Shown: positions 25,182 to 35,321, numbered from the stretch's first letter. The stretch is 64,000 nucleotides of DNA from PXAP01 sp964520585 (GCA_964520585.1 CAZFOO010000010.1:1-64000); one strand, 5' to 3'. Numbers and translations are program-made. The notes: generated by a model from the letters alone, not told the origin.

Positions 25182-26618
25182 TCAATTAATCCGAACGTTA
25201 ACAGGTAATTCTACGAGCTCAATTCCTTTATCTGACATGGCAAGTTCAAATGTTTTATCTGAATGTTTCATGCCTCTTGCTTTTACAATATTCAATGTTT
25301 TCTTCCTTTTACCGTCTATTTCCTTGTGCTGCAGCATTATCCAAAAATCCATCAGTGATGAAATATTCATGGTGCTTGATTTCTCGTTGTAATTATAAGC
25401 CATCTCCGTGAAAACACAGGTTATCCCTTTAGATTGGATATAATGAAGGATCCGTAATACTAAGCTTCTTGATTCAAGGGACATATTTAAGTTAAGTAGG
25501 CTTGAAAGAGGGTCGATAGCAACCAGGGAAGGTTTCACTCTTTCCAGGTCATCGATCAACTTTACAAGAAGAGATTCAATTCCATAAGAAACCAGACGCA
25601 AATTTTCAAAGTGAAAAAGCTTTTTTTTGAGCCACTTACTTATATCAATACCTATGGAATTCATATTTCGGAGAATATGTGGTTTGGATTCTTCAAATGA
25701 TATGTAAAATACTTTCTCACCCCTCATGCATGCAGCATCGAGAATAGATGCAGTCAGGGATGTTTTGCCACAGCCGGGAGTGCCGGAGATCAACAGTGCC
25801 GAACCACGATAAATCCCTCCCCCTTCCAATAAACTGTCCAGCATTTTTATTCCGGTTAGCAACCTTTCTACCGGGGCTTCGTATTCCAGAGAAACATCCG
25901 TAACCGGTAATATTGAAAATCCGGAATCAGTAATCAGGAATGGAAATACACTGATGCCATGTTTTGATCCCCTGTATTTTACCAGTCTTAATCTGCGGGT
26001 GCACACATTGTCCCTGATCTGGCTATCCAGCAGTAATACGAAGTCAGACAAATACTCCTCCAGTCCGTACCTTGTCAGGGTATTGTCTCCGGCTTCGGCA
26101 GTAATAACCGCTGTCAGTCCCTTATCTTTAAGCCATTTAAACAAGCGCCGGATTTCGGCACGCAGCAACTGCTCGTTAGTGAATCCCGAAAAAAGCGATT
26201 CGAGGGTATCTATCAATATCCTTTTAGCTCCGGTCATCCGGACTGCCTCGGCAACTCTGATAAACAAACCATCCAGATTGAAAATTCCGGTTTCTTCTAT
26301 TTCATTGCGTTCAATATACACATAATCAATGGCAAGCATCTTATCATCAACATGCTTCTGCAGGTCCATTCCCAGCGAAGCAACATTTTCCATCAGATCG
26401 GCAGTGCGTTCTTCAAACGAAATAATCACTCCCGGTTCGCTGAATTTCCTGATGCCGTTCACGATAAACTCAATGCCCAGAATGGTTTTTCCAGTTCCGG
26501 CCTTTCCGCAAACCAAGCAGGGACGCCCCTTGGGCAAACCACCGTTGGTGATGGTATCAAGACCTTTTATTCCGGATGGTATTTTTTTCAATTCTTCAAA
26601 GGTAGATTTCTCTTTCAT
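25182..26618 (-). CDS. kaiC: KaiC-family double-domain ATPase/kinase
   Basis: The 478-residue protein has two RecA-like domains. CI has Walker A at G38-T45 (G-K-A-G-T-G-K-T) and the catalytic Glu pair E69-E70. CII has Walker A at 279-286 (G-T-P-G-C-G-K-T) and E309-E310. Aligning the CII end with Synechococcus KaiC places Ser420-Ser421 at the phosphorylated S431/T432 pair, so an autokinase function is likely kept. It is about 40 residues shorter than cyanobacterial KaiC, missing most of the KaiA-binding tail, in keeping with no kaiA nearby. It heads an operon with two kaiB genes. Confidence 0.95.
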   Translation of the reverse strand: MKEKSTFEELKKIPSGIKGLDTITNGGLPKGRPCLVCGKAGTGKTILGIEFIVNGIRKFSEPGVIISFEERTADLMENVASLGMDLQKHVDDKMLAIDYVYIERNEIEETGIFNLDGLFIRVAEAVRMTGAKRILIDTLESLFSGFTNEQLLRAEIRRLFKWLKDKGLTAVITAEAGDNTLTRYGLEEYLSDFVLLLDSQIRDNVCTRRLRLVKYRGSKHGISVFPFLITDSGFSILPVTDVSLEYEAPVERLLTGIKMLDSLLEGGGIYRGSALLISGTPGCGKTSLTASILDAACMRGEKVFYISFEESKPHILRNMNSIGIDISKWLKKKLFHFENLRLVSYGIESLLVKLIDDLERVKPSLVAIDPLSSLLNLNMSLESRSLVLRILHYIQSKGITCVFTEMAYNYNEKSSTMNISSLMDFWIMLQHKEIDGKRKKTLNIVKARGMKHSDKTFELAMSDKGIELVELPVNVRIN

Positions 26619-27075
26619 ATTAATACAGTATTCGTGAGGTTAAGATATCAACTAATCAACGATTACCACGACTTTAAAACTGCACCCCTTTTTAAAATTG
26701 AAATTTAATTAAAGCAATGTTCATTTCCAACGAAATATTTATCAAAAGCAGAATTTCTCAAAGAATCTTTAAAAAATTGCCTTTTTTCAAAAGATGGGTA
26801 AATCTTTAGTTTTATTTAAAAACCGATGTTCTTGGAGTCTGCTCATGCTTAAAATTAAAACCATTTAGCCATGAAAATAATTTGAGGTAAAATATAGAAT
26901 TTACTATTTTCAGACTATTCCCGGGGCGGACTTGCGAGGTATTGCGCCGAAAAATTTACATTTCCGGTCACCGTTAATCGATATAAGTCTTTACTTGATT
27001 CCATCTCAAATGTTATAAACCTTTGTTAGAACCTCGGGGAATTCTTTTGATTAAAATGTCCGTTTGAGCCACGGA
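26619..27075. other. Intergenic with an inverted repeat partner
   Basis: There is no gene. The segment at about 26951-26973 (GTATTGCGCCGAAAAATTTACA) is the reverse complement, with one mismatch, of about 22165-22186. The spacer probably contains the kaiC promoter on the minus strand; none is evident. Confidence 0.5.
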
Positions 27076-29130
27076 TTAGGAAATCATTTTTTTAAATTGC
27101 TTTTCATCTATAATCTTGACCTTCCTTTTTCTGGCCTCATCCAGTTTGCTGCCCGGATCTTTGCCTTTAACAAGATAATCGGTATTATCGCTTACGCCGG
27201 AAGTAGCTCTCCCTCCCAATGATTCAATTTTTTCTTCTGCCTGACTGCGGGTCAATCCTTCAAGTTCCCCGGTGAGCACGAAAGTCTTACCATCAAGTGT
27301 TTTTGACCCGGTACTTTCCTCCTGCCTTATCTTTACACCGCTTTTCTTCAATTCATCGATCATTCTGAGGTTGTCTTTATTGTCGAAAAAATTGGAAATA
27401 CTTTCTGCTATTTCAGGACCTATCTCGGGAATATTTTCCAGGTCCTGGTAATTGGCCCCGGCTATTTCATCAAGGGATCCGTATTTTCCGGCAAGTACTC
27501 TGGCTACATGCTTTCCTACATGCCTTATACCGAGAGAATATAAAAAAACGGATAATCGCACACTTTTTGAACTTTGGATGGCATCATAAAGTTTCTTTGA
27601 GGATTTTTCAGCAAACCCCTCAAGTTTTTTTAAATCACCGGCTTCCAGATGATACAGATCCGGAATGTTTTCTACCATTCCCCGCTCCACCAGCTCTTCG
27701 ATTATCTTATCACCCAGATTCTCTATATTCATACCGTCCCTGGAAGCAAAATGACTCAGGCTTCCTTTTAGCTGGGCCTTACATGATAAACCGGCAGGAC
27801 ATACAACATAGGCTCCTTCCCTGACAACCCCTGTATTGCATACAGGACACTTTTCAGGCATTTTGAAAGGTTTTCCTCGTTTTCCTTTTTGTTTTTCGAC
27901 TCGTTCGGCGACTTCGGGTATGACATCTCCGGCCCGTATCACCCTGACTTTGTCACCGGGACGTACATCTTTTTTTTTCACCTCATCCTCATTATGCAAT
28001 GTAGCCCTGCTGACAGTGACTCCTCCAACTTCAACCGGGTCAAGTAAAGCCACGGGAGTGAGAATTCCAGTCCTTCCAACCTGTACAATTATATCCCTGA
28101 GAACGGTGATCTCCTTTTGAGGTTCGAATTTCCAGGCGAAGGCCCAGCGGGGACTACGATCGCGGGTGCCCAGTTTTTCTCTGAGCTTATGGTCATCCAA
28201 CTTTATGACAATTCCATCGATCTCATAAGATAATTCATCCCTCTTATTACCCAGAGATTCATGAAAATCAGTAATTTCTTCTAATTTATTGCATTTTTTA
28301 TTCTCATGGTTGATCCGCAATCCCCATTTGCTGAATTGCTTTAACACATCCCGGTGACTTTCGATCTTATCTATATTACTATAAATTATCTCATAGAAAA
28401 AAATATCAAGTGGCTTGTCAGCCACTTTTTGTGGATCAAGTTGCCTGACCATTCCTGCTGCAGCATTCCGGGCATTGGCAAAAGGTTCCTGACCATTTTC
28501 AATCCTTTTCTTGTTTAAGTTCTGAAAGCCTTCCTTGCTAATATATATCTCCCCCCGTACAGAAATAAATTCCGGAAATTTTTTATTCCTCTTCAGTTTC
28601 AATGGAAGCGAATTAATAGTTTTTACATTTTCCGAAATATCTTCGCCTGTTTTACCATCACCTCTTGTAGCCCCGTAACTGAACACTCCTTTTTCATATA
28701 CAACCTCAACAGACAGCCCGTCAAGTTTTGGTTCAAGGAAAAAATCAATATCCTGATTATCTGCTTTTTCTCTAACAAATGAAATGAAATCACGAACATC
28801 CTCCTCCCTATTCGAAGAATTCAGGCTGAGCATGGTATCAACATGTTTCTTTTTTTTTAATTCATCAACAGGAGATGCCCCCACTTTCTTCGTGGGAGAA
28901 ACATCAGAATCAAAATCCGGGAATTTTTCTTCCAGCTTAATTAACCTGTTGAATAGCTGATCATATTTATTATCTGATATATCCGGATCATTCTTGATAT
29001 AGTATTGATAATCGTGATGTTCTATAGCTTCACGCAATAATTCAATTTCTTTGCCGGCCTCATTCTTTGACATGTCATCCACATCTTTCATATCTGTAAA
29101 AGGTGTACGCATAAATGGATTCTTACTCAT
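27076..29130 (-). CDS. ligA: NAD-dependent DNA ligase
   Basis: The 684-residue protein has all LigA parts in order: Ia domain with Y-x-x-Y-Y (about 41-44) and D-x-x-Y-D, the adenylation motif with Lys135 in K-L-D-G, OB fold, a four-Cys zinc finger (C-P-V-C ... C-P-A-G-x-S-C), helix-hairpin-helix repeats, and a C-terminal BRCT domain (F-V-L-T-G-E-L ... I-D-E-K-Q-F). It seals nicks in duplex DNA using NAD+. It lies 176 nt downstream of polX on the same strand. I cannot tell whether this is the only ligase or a second, repair-dedicated copy. Confidence 0.95.
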   Translation of the reverse strand: MSKNPFMRTPFTDMKDVDDMSKNEAGKEIELLREAIEHHDYQYYIKNDPDISDNKYDQLFNRLIKLEEKFPDFDSDVSPTKKVGASPVDELKKKKHVDTMLSLNSSNREEDVRDFISFVREKADNQDIDFFLEPKLDGLSVEVVYEKGVFSYGATRGDGKTGEDISENVKTINSLPLKLKRNKKFPEFISVRGEIYISKEGFQNLNKKRIENGQEPFANARNAAAGMVRQLDPQKVADKPLDIFFYEIIYSNIDKIESHRDVLKQFSKWGLRINHENKKCNKLEEITDFHESLGNKRDELSYEIDGIVIKLDDHKLREKLGTRDRSPRWAFAWKFEPQKEITVLRDIIVQVGRTGILTPVALLDPVEVGGVTVSRATLHNEDEVKKKDVRPGDKVRVIRAGDVIPEVAERVEKQKGKRGKPFKMPEKCPVCNTGVVREGAYVVCPAGLSCKAQLKGSLSHFASRDGMNIENLGDKIIEELVERGMVENIPDLYHLEAGDLKKLEGFAEKSSKKLYDAIQSSKSVRLSVFLYSLGIRHVGKHVARVLAGKYGSLDEIAGANYQDLENIPEIGPEIAESISNFFDNKDNLRMIDELKKSGVKIRQEESTGSKTLDGKTFVLTGELEGLTRSQAEEKIESLGGRATSGVSDNTDYLVKGKDPGSKLDEARKRKVKIIDEKQFKKMIS

Positions 29131-29306
29131 AATTTTCTGTATTTTTAGAAATTATGCAACTTGTCAGAAACATCCTGTTGAGATTTATCAAAATCAGATT
29201 CTCTTAATTATCAAACGTTGAGAAGTTCAGGAAAGATCCGGCTAAAATATGTCTTGATCACATTCGCATAATTATAAACCAATGTTAATTACATGGAAGG
29301 CCCGGA

Positions 29307-31028
29307 TCAGTTTCTTTTTAACAGTTTTTTAAGATCTTTCCATGACCTGGTATTGATAACATCACCCTTTTCAAGCCACCCTCTTCTTGCCTGCGCTACG
29401 CCATATTTCATGTACTCCAGATTATCAATGGAATGAGCATCCGTCGATATGGCCAGCTTAAGTCCAATCTCTTTTGCCTGCTTAATATACTTGTCATTAA
29501 GGTCCAGCCGGTCCGGATTGCTGTTAATTTCCAGAAAGAAACCCTGGTTTCTTGCTTCTTTCATGATCTTTTCCATATCTAAGTCATACCCGTTTCTTTC
29601 AGCAATTTTACGGCCCGTTGGATGAGCAAGTATGTTTGTATAGGGATTTTCCATAGCTTTGAGAATTCTGGTGGTCTGCTTCTTCTTCGAAAGATTCATG
29701 TTATAATGAATCGCACATACCACAAGATCAAGTTCTTTGAGGATGTCATCCGAAAGATCCAGTGATCCGTCCTCAAGAATATCAACTTCAACTGCCTTAA
29801 GTATCCTGATTTTTTTCATTTTACGGTTAATTTCGTCGATCTCCTCTATCTGACTGGCAAGCCTTTTCTCATCAAGACCTTTGGCCATGGAAACTTTTTT
29901 TGAATGATCGGTTACGGCATAATATTCATATCCCATTTCTTCAGCCGCTTTCACCATCTCTTCGAGAGAATACTTACCGTCAGTTGCATTTGTATGTGTT
30001 TGTAAATCCCCTTTTATGTCATCAAGTGTAATTAAATCCGGCAACTGATCTTTTTTGGCGGCTTCAATCTCTCCTCTGTCTTCCCGTAGTTCGGGTTCTA
30101 TAAAAATCAATCCAAGTTTTTCATATATCTCTTTTTCTGTTTTTCCGGCAACTCGTTTATTCCCTTTATAAACCCCGTATTCATTGATCTTGTAATCTTT
30201 TCCCTGTCCGATCTTACGCAGTGCTATATTATGTGCCTTGGAGCCGGTAAAATAAAGGATGGCCGCTCCAAACGACTTCTTATCAAATATCCGCAGATCC
30301 ACCTGCAGGTCTGTGCGTAATTTTACAGATGATTTGGATTCTCCCTTAGCAATTACCCTTTCCACCTCTTCAAAGTTCACAAAATGATCCATGGCCTTAT
30401 CTGGATCGTTACTGATACCAAGAATATCAATATCTCCGACGGTTTCTTTCTGCCTTCTGTAACTTCCGGCAATGGTAACATCATCTACTTTTTTACCGAG
30501 ATAATCAAGTAAGGGTTTTATCATTTCTGAAGCTTCATGTAACTTAGTTCTTTTAGATCCTCCTTTTTCGGAATATTCTTCAATCTCTCTGAGAATATTT
30601 TCCGTGGTTTTTTCCCCAAATCCTTCCAGTTTCTCTATCTCACCTTTTTTTGCAGCTTTTTTCAAATCATCAATTGATTCTATATTTAACTCTTCATTCA
30701 ATATTTTGGTCCGCTGAGGACCCATTTGTTCGAGTTTCATTATCTCAACCAATGATGCGGGAATTTGCTCCCTTAACTCATCTAATTGTGAAATACTGCC
30801 GGTACGTGCAATTTCCTCAATTTTCTCTGCCATACTTTCTCCTATACCAGGAATGGACTCAATATCCTTTTTATTATCAGCCATTTGAGCGATATTTTCG
30901 GTCAATCCTGATATGGTTCTTGCTGCTGTACGATATGACCGGATCCGGAATTCATTTTCTCCTTTTATATCGAGTAAATCAGCTATTTCGTTTAGCATTC
31001 TGGCAATTTCTTTATTATGTACCGGCAT
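29307..31028 (-). CDS. polX: DNA polymerase/3'-5' exonuclease PolX
   Basis: The 573-residue protein has the N-terminal HhH/8-kDa region (about 1-150), Pol beta-type palm with G-S-Y-R-R (188-192) and catalytic Asp199/Asp201 in G-D-I-D-I-L, and a C-terminal PHP domain from about 340 with D-L-Q-T-H-T (341-346), V-T-D-H-S-K, the A-I-H-Y region, L-A-H-P-T-G-R and I-S-T-D-A-H-S. The first PHP His is Gln342, a change I believe is common in PolX. It fills short gaps in base excision repair and trims 3' ends. It is next to ligA, giving gap-filling and sealing in one place. Confidence 0.94.
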   Translation of the reverse strand: MPVHNKEIARMLNEIADLLDIKGENEFRIRSYRTAARTISGLTENIAQMADNKKDIESIPGIGESMAEKIEEIARTGSISQLDELREQIPASLVEIMKLEQMGPQRTKILNEELNIESIDDLKKAAKKGEIEKLEGFGEKTTENILREIEEYSEKGGSKRTKLHEASEMIKPLLDYLGKKVDDVTIAGSYRRQKETVGDIDILGISNDPDKAMDHFVNFEEVERVIAKGESKSSVKLRTDLQVDLRIFDKKSFGAAILYFTGSKAHNIALRKIGQGKDYKINEYGVYKGNKRVAGKTEKEIYEKLGLIFIEPELREDRGEIEAAKKDQLPDLITLDDIKGDLQTHTNATDGKYSLEEMVKAAEEMGYEYYAVTDHSKKVSMAKGLDEKRLASQIEEIDEINRKMKKIRILKAVEVDILEDGSLDLSDDILKELDLVVCAIHYNMNLSKKKQTTRILKAMENPYTNILAHPTGRKIAERNGYDLDMEKIMKEARNQGFFLEINSNPDRLDLNDKYIKQAKEIGLKLAISTDAHSIDNLEYMKYGVAQARRGWLEKGDVINTRSWKDLKKLLKRN

Positions 31029-31095
31029 AATTATTTACTTTTATTTTGAAAGTCACAAATTTTTCCATTGCAAATCTTCAGCATTCCCAATAATG

Positions 31096-31305
31096 AATTT
31101 CACATCTGATAAGTATTGCAAATAGAACTGATGTTTGCATGTGAAATTGANNNNNNNNNNNNNNNNNNNNNNNNNNNNNNNNNNNNNNNNNNNNNNNNNN
31201 NNNNNNNNNNNNNNNNNNNNNNNNNNNNNNNNNNNNNNNNNNNNNNNNNNAATTTCACATCTGATAAGTATTGCAAATAGAACTGATGTTTGCATGTGAA
31301 ATTGA
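31096..31305. other. Assembly gap 2; flanks carry an inverted repeat
   Basis: One hundred N (31151-31250) are bordered by identical 55-nt copies (31096-31150, 31251-31305). Each copy is itself a hairpin-like unit, AATTTCACATC ... GCATGTGAAATTGA, with a loop of about 30 nt, related to the dispersed repeat at 34680-34740. A frame crossing the N run is an artefact. Confidence 0.9.
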
Positions 31306-31324
31306 TATAGGTTTTTGAGATATT

Positions 31325-31885
31325 TTAATACTGGTGGGATATGTATCCTTTTCTGGCATTAATAATTGAAAAAACACCATATGCTATAGCATAGATCCCA
31401 ATCAGAATAACGATTACCCGGGTACTCTCAAAAGGATTCAATATAATGATCAATCCGATAAGTACCGATATTATGCCAATTATCATATGGAAAGGTTTTA
31501 TGATTGACGGGAGACTTAACCTGAAATAGGAAATAATAAAAATCAATCCAATAACCATAGCCCATATTCCCATGATTACAATAAAAAAAGCAGCGGCAAT
31601 CTCCGGTCTTGCCAGTATTACAACACTTATCAAAATACCCACTATCCCCTCCAAAAGCATTAATGACCAGTTAGAAAAAATTCTTTTATGCCGAATCGCG
31701 CTGATCGTTAAGAGGATCCCTCCCACTAAAAAAGTAATAGCAAAATAAACCGCAAGGCCGATTATTGTAATTCCGGGAAATAAAATTGCGATACTTCCAA
31801 AAAGTATTGCCAAAATGCCATTAATATATGACAGTTTCCAATTTATTACACTTCCTGGTAACATATTAATTAAATTCAAATTCAT
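31325..31885 (-). CDS. HdeD/DUF308 family membrane protein
   Basis: The 186-residue protein has six hydrophobic helices in a repeated pattern typical of HdeD (acid-resistance) proteins: G-I-L-A-I-L-F-G-S-I-A-I-L-F-P-G and later G-I-I-S-V-L-I-G-L-I-I-I-L-N-P. It is an inner-membrane protein whose function is undefined outside enterobacterial acid stress. Start ATG 31885 is chosen; the longer frame adds 19 residues without membrane pattern. It is co-oriented with the upstream BON gene. Confidence 0.85.
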   Translation of the reverse strand: MNLNLINMLPGSVINWKLSYINGILAILFGSIAILFPGITIIGLAVYFAITFLVGGILLTISAIRHKRIFSNWSLMLLEGIVGILISVVILARPEIAAAFFIVIMGIWAMVIGLIFIISYFRLSLPSIIKPFHMIIGIISVLIGLIIILNPFESTRVIVILIGIYAIAYGVFSIINARKGYISHQY

Positions 31886-32086
31886 AAAACCCGTGTTCCA
31901 AAAAGAACAGGATTTTTTATACGGAAAAATCAATGTAATCACATTTTAAAGATAGTCTCCAGGACCTTTATAAAATATTGCTACAGAACATTTTCACGGA
32001 TTTGAGACAGGGCAAAATATACCTCGCAATCAGTTCTAATACAAAATTATTTATAATCCTAACTATGAAGAATATTACCTTACCAT

Positions 32087-32752
32087 TCAGGCAACTTTAA
32101 TATCATCCACGACATCAACTACGCCGGCAGTGTACATTGCTATAGTGTATGCCCGGTTTTTCTCTGCATAGCTGGGAAGAACACCACTTAAACGCACTAC
32201 ACTATCCTTTGAACTCACAGTAATCTGATCCCAGTTGGTTAAACCACTCCGCTTATAGGTATTCTTAATATCTTTTTCAATGTCTACATCCACTATTGAT
32301 TTTGAAACACGTACAGACAGATTATTCAGAACCTCCACAACACCCGGAGTATCTAGCACTATGTCTTCGGCAAGATTTTTCTCCCAGTATGAATTTGTAA
32401 CACCGGATAAAGTGACAATACCTTCACTTACATCTACCTTTATATGAAGTGCATCTATACGACTATTCCATACAAGCTTATTTTCAATATTTTCAGCAAT
32501 CTCCTGATCTGTTGGTAAAGTTGTTCCGGAGGGAAATTCAACTTTCAAATAATTCTCAACCTCTGTAACTCCGGGAACTTCATATACATTTTTCTCGGCA
32601 GCCACTTTCGAGGCATATGTGGGTACCGTTCCTTTTAATTGCACAGTACTGTCCCGGACATTAACATATACTTCATTGGCATTAACACTGTTATCCCATG
32701 TCAAATGATCGATAATATCCTGTTTTTTGATTTCTGCTGAAGTTGGACTCAT
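32087..32752 (-). CDS. Triple BON-domain protein (copy 1)
   Basis: The 221-residue protein has three BON domains (about 5-70, 82-150 and 155-221), each with the V-x-L-x-G-x-V-x-x-Y pattern and a closing V-x-x-V-x-x-x-L. BON domains bind phospholipid or other surfaces, as in OsmY. No signal peptide is seen, so it appears cytosolic, unlike OsmY. A paralogue with the same start (M-x-P-T-S-x-E-I-x-K-Q-D-I) is at 35685. The 5' region holds a (GATT)n tract. Confidence 0.9.
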   Translation of the reverse strand: MSPTSAEIKKQDIIDHLTWDNSVNANEVYVNVRDSTVQLKGTVPTYASKVAAEKNVYEVPGVTEVENYLKVEFPSGTTLPTDQEIAENIENKLVWNSRIDALHIKVDVSEGIVTLSGVTNSYWEKNLAEDIVLDTPGVVEVLNNLSVRVSKSIVDVDIEKDIKNTYKRSGLTNWDQITVSSKDSVVRLSGVLPSYAEKNRAYTIAMYTAGVVDVVDDIKVA

Positions 32753-32779
32753 AGTAAAAGATTTTTTAGTTCAATTTTA

Positions 32780-32853
32780 TATTGATTGATTGATTTTTTG
32801 TCGATTGATTGATTGATTGATTTTTTGTCGATTGATTGATTGATTGATTATTG
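32780..32853. repeat. GATT/TTTTTTGTC tandem tract
   Basis: Runs of 3-5 GATT units alternate with GATTTTTTGTC, making a repeat of about 30 nt present two and a half times. It lies 28 nt upstream of the BON gene start codon, where length change could alter expression. Confidence 0.85.
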
Positions 32854-32902
32854 ATCTCTGTAAATAATTGATAATGTATCAACTTGTGAACCATGTCACA
32901 CA

Positions 32903-33112
32903 TTTTATTAATTGACTATATAATTTTTATTAATTGACTATATAATCAGATAACGCANNNNNNNNNNNNNNNNNNNNNNNNNNNNNNNNNNNNNNNNNNN
33001 NNNNNNNNNNNNNNNNNNNNNNNNNNNNNNNNNNNNNNNNNNNNNNNNNNNNNNNNNTTTTATTAATTGACTATATAATTTTTATTAATTGACTATATAA
33101 TCAGATAACGCA
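32903..33112. other. Assembly gap 3 with duplicated 55-nt flanks
   Basis: One hundred N (32958-33057) lie between identical 55-nt copies (32903-32957 and 33058-33112). Each copy itself contains a 21-nt tandem duplication (TTTTATTAATTGACTATATAA). The 33113-33406 remainder holds no gene. Confidence 0.95.
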
Positions 33113-33406
33113 TTTTTAAATCCTGATGCTTCTCTTATAATGGGTATAATGAGGTTAATACTGCTGTCTATATAATGAAACTATCAGGGTTTTAATTAAT
33201 GGCGTTATGCCATAATCTTAAATTTACCTTAAAATAGTTCTAAAATCATTCCAAAACCGGCAAGTAAAAACAGGAATAACGCAACACATTACCTTATACT
33301 ACATATATTCAGAAACTCCGGCATACCAGGGACATTATTTTTTCTTTTATCTTTGAGGAAATATTATCTATTTTGAATTTTTAGGTGAGATAAGTGTGAA
33401 AAAACT

Positions 33407-34138
33407 CTACATTTTGAACATGGACTTGAGGTTACGGGCATTTTTAAAGGCATTACCGTGCTGATCATTATTGAAATAAATATAAATCCGTTCGATCCCA
33501 CGCAGGTTATCAATCCTTTTTTTCCACTCCTTTAGTTCTGAATCAGTATACAAATAATTATACCAGGTACTTTTACCATGAAACCTAAGATAGGCTGTCT
33601 TACTGGTCACCACCTGATCTTCTGGTAAGCCATTGGGAGCTGAAAGAATGCAATAAGTCACATCTTTATCCCTTAATACTTCATAAACCGATTCATCAAA
33701 CCAGGAGTCATGACGGAATTCAATAACATGATGCATATCTCTGTCCAGCTTATCACAGAAAGACCGTAGTTTTGATATATCTCTGTGCAGATTCCCCGGC
33801 AATTGCCACAGGATACAATCCACATTCCCTGAAACCGGCTTAAGGATCTTATTAAATTCATCAAGCCTTTGTATAAACTGATCATCCATTTTAAGCTTTT
33901 TAAGATGGGTGAAAAAGCGATTGGCTTTGATGGAAAATCTGAAATCATCTGGTGTTTTCTTTATCCAGTTTTTCAGATATTCTTCTTTAGGAAATGAATA
34001 AAAGATATTATTAATTTCTACTGAATTAAATTGCCGGGAATAATACTCCAGCCATTTTTCTTTTGGCAAATCTTCGGGATAAAATATTTCTTTCCACTCA
34101 GGGTAGTTATACCCGCTGCACCCGATATATAGATTCAT
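33407..34138 (-). CDS. DUF72 (YecE-like) protein
   Basis: The 243-residue protein has Y-I-G-C-S-G-Y-N-Y-P-E-W at the N-terminus, E-I-N-N-I-F-Y-S-F-P, F-S-I-K-A-N-R, V-I-E-F-R-H-D-S-W and Y-L-R-F-H-G in order, the set expected for DUF72 TIM-barrel proteins. Biochemical function is unknown. ATG 34138 is preferred because family members start M-x-x-Y-I-G-x-S-G; the longer frame adds 11 residues. It is isolated, with long AT-rich spacers on both sides. Confidence 0.9.
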   Translation of the reverse strand: MNLYIGCSGYNYPEWKEIFYPEDLPKEKWLEYYSRQFNSVEINNIFYSFPKEEYLKNWIKKTPDDFRFSIKANRFFTHLKKLKMDDQFIQRLDEFNKILKPVSGNVDCILWQLPGNLHRDISKLRSFCDKLDRDMHHVIEFRHDSWFDESVYEVLRDKDVTYCILSAPNGLPEDQVVTSKTAYLRFHGKSTWYNYLYTDSELKEWKKRIDNLRGIERIYIYFNNDQHGNAFKNARNLKSMFKM

Positions 34139-34825
34139 AAGCTGTAATTTATTTTCCCGTATAAGTGTCAATCAACATGCCAGTTTTTATTTATTATACA
34201 GAATAAGAGTACATTAATTATTCTGCTATATTAACAATACCGTCTTTAGTGAAATACCTGAAAAACCATTTATTAATAGGTAATATGTAATATTTCAGAA
34301 GTTGATGAAATATTACCCAGTTATTGACATAATAATCCCCATTTCCACACATATATTTTGTAAATAGCTAAGCTGCCATATAACACATATAATACATCGT
34401 CCATAAAAACAGATGTTTGAAAAGTACACTTTATTACAACACCTTACTGCCAAATTATATGGCATATATTTTGGCTCAATAACATTTTAGTGATAACAGG
34501 CTGAACAGGCCCTGTTAGAATAAACTGAAAAGGATTTTTACAATAAAATGTTCTATACAGTCTCTAAAAGAGAAGAAAGGCAGGTGATCACAAACAGACT
34601 AATTTTATAAGCCAGAAATGATTTTTGCAACTATAAATTTTTCAGATGAATCCCCATGATACCGAGTAACACAAAAGGACATGAATTTCACATCGGGAAA
34701 ATATTGCCAAATGAACATTATACTGCATGTGAAATCGACCGAAGGTCAATAAAGCATGAGGGTTCCATCGCAAATGAAATAGTGAATATAAATTATCAGC
34801 TAAACATTATTAATAAAATATAAAT
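34139..34825. other. Intergenic with hairpin and dispersed repeat copy
   Basis: There is no gene in 687 nt. A perfect 11-bp hairpin (GTAATATTTCA/TGAAATATTAC) is at 34287-34316. A dispersed repeat copy at about 34648-34760 contains GAATTTCACATC ... CTGCATGTGAAATCGACC, the same inverted-repeat core as at 31096, and starts with GAATCCCCATGATACC, shared with about 7340 and 5363. Confidence 0.6.
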
Positions 34826-35299
34826 TTGATTAACGACTTATATATAGATGAATTAACAGTATTACTGCATGTTATAGTTGCTTCAGTTTTATCAGGAGCC
34901 ATTGGTTATGAGAGAGGAAAAATCGATAAGCCGGCAGGAGTGCGCACTAATATGCTGGTGGGAGGATCTGTTGCACTTCTGATTGCTCTTGGAGAAATAA
35001 TCGTTTCACGTTTTAAAATGATGGGATTTGAGGAATATATTGCCACAGACCCTACGAGGATCATCCAGGCCATAATCATGGGAATAAGCTTTATTGGTGC
35101 AGGTATGGTAATGCAAATCGAAAAAGATAAAGAAGTGAAATATCTAACTTCAGCTGCTACAATTTTGTTCTCATCAGGAATTGGAATGTCCGTTGCATTA
35201 AAACAATATATTCTTGCAGTTGGTATTACCATTTTCATCCTTTTCATTAATTATTTTCTCGGCCTGTATAAAGCAAAAGGAGATCATTCAATTTATTAA
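34826..35299 (+). CDS. MgtC/SapB family membrane protein
   Basis: The 157-residue protein has the MgtC N-terminal pattern: S-G-A-I-G-Y-E-R-G (about 22-30), A-G-V-R-T-N-M-L-V-G (37-46), then S-F-I-G-A-G and helices through A-A-T-I-L-F-S-S-G-I-G. There are four to five membrane helices and no C-terminal cytosolic domain. It is linked in other bacteria to magnesium limitation and ATP synthase control. It starts with TTG at 34826; the next ATG would cut off the first helix. Confidence 0.88.
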   Translation: MINDLYIDELTVLLHVIVASVLSGAIGYERGKIDKPAGVRTNMLVGGSVALLIALGEIIVSRFKMMGFEEYIATDPTRIIQAIIMGISFIGAGMVMQIEKDKEVKYLTSAATILFSSGIGMSVALKQYILAVGITIFILFINYFLGLYKAKGDHSIY

Positions 35300-35321
35300 A
35301 ATCATCAAAAAAACTCAAATC

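Noticed and set aside
31053..31295. Minus-strand frame of 80 codons over the gap
   Set aside because: It crosses 100 N and is made of the duplicated 55-nt flanks.
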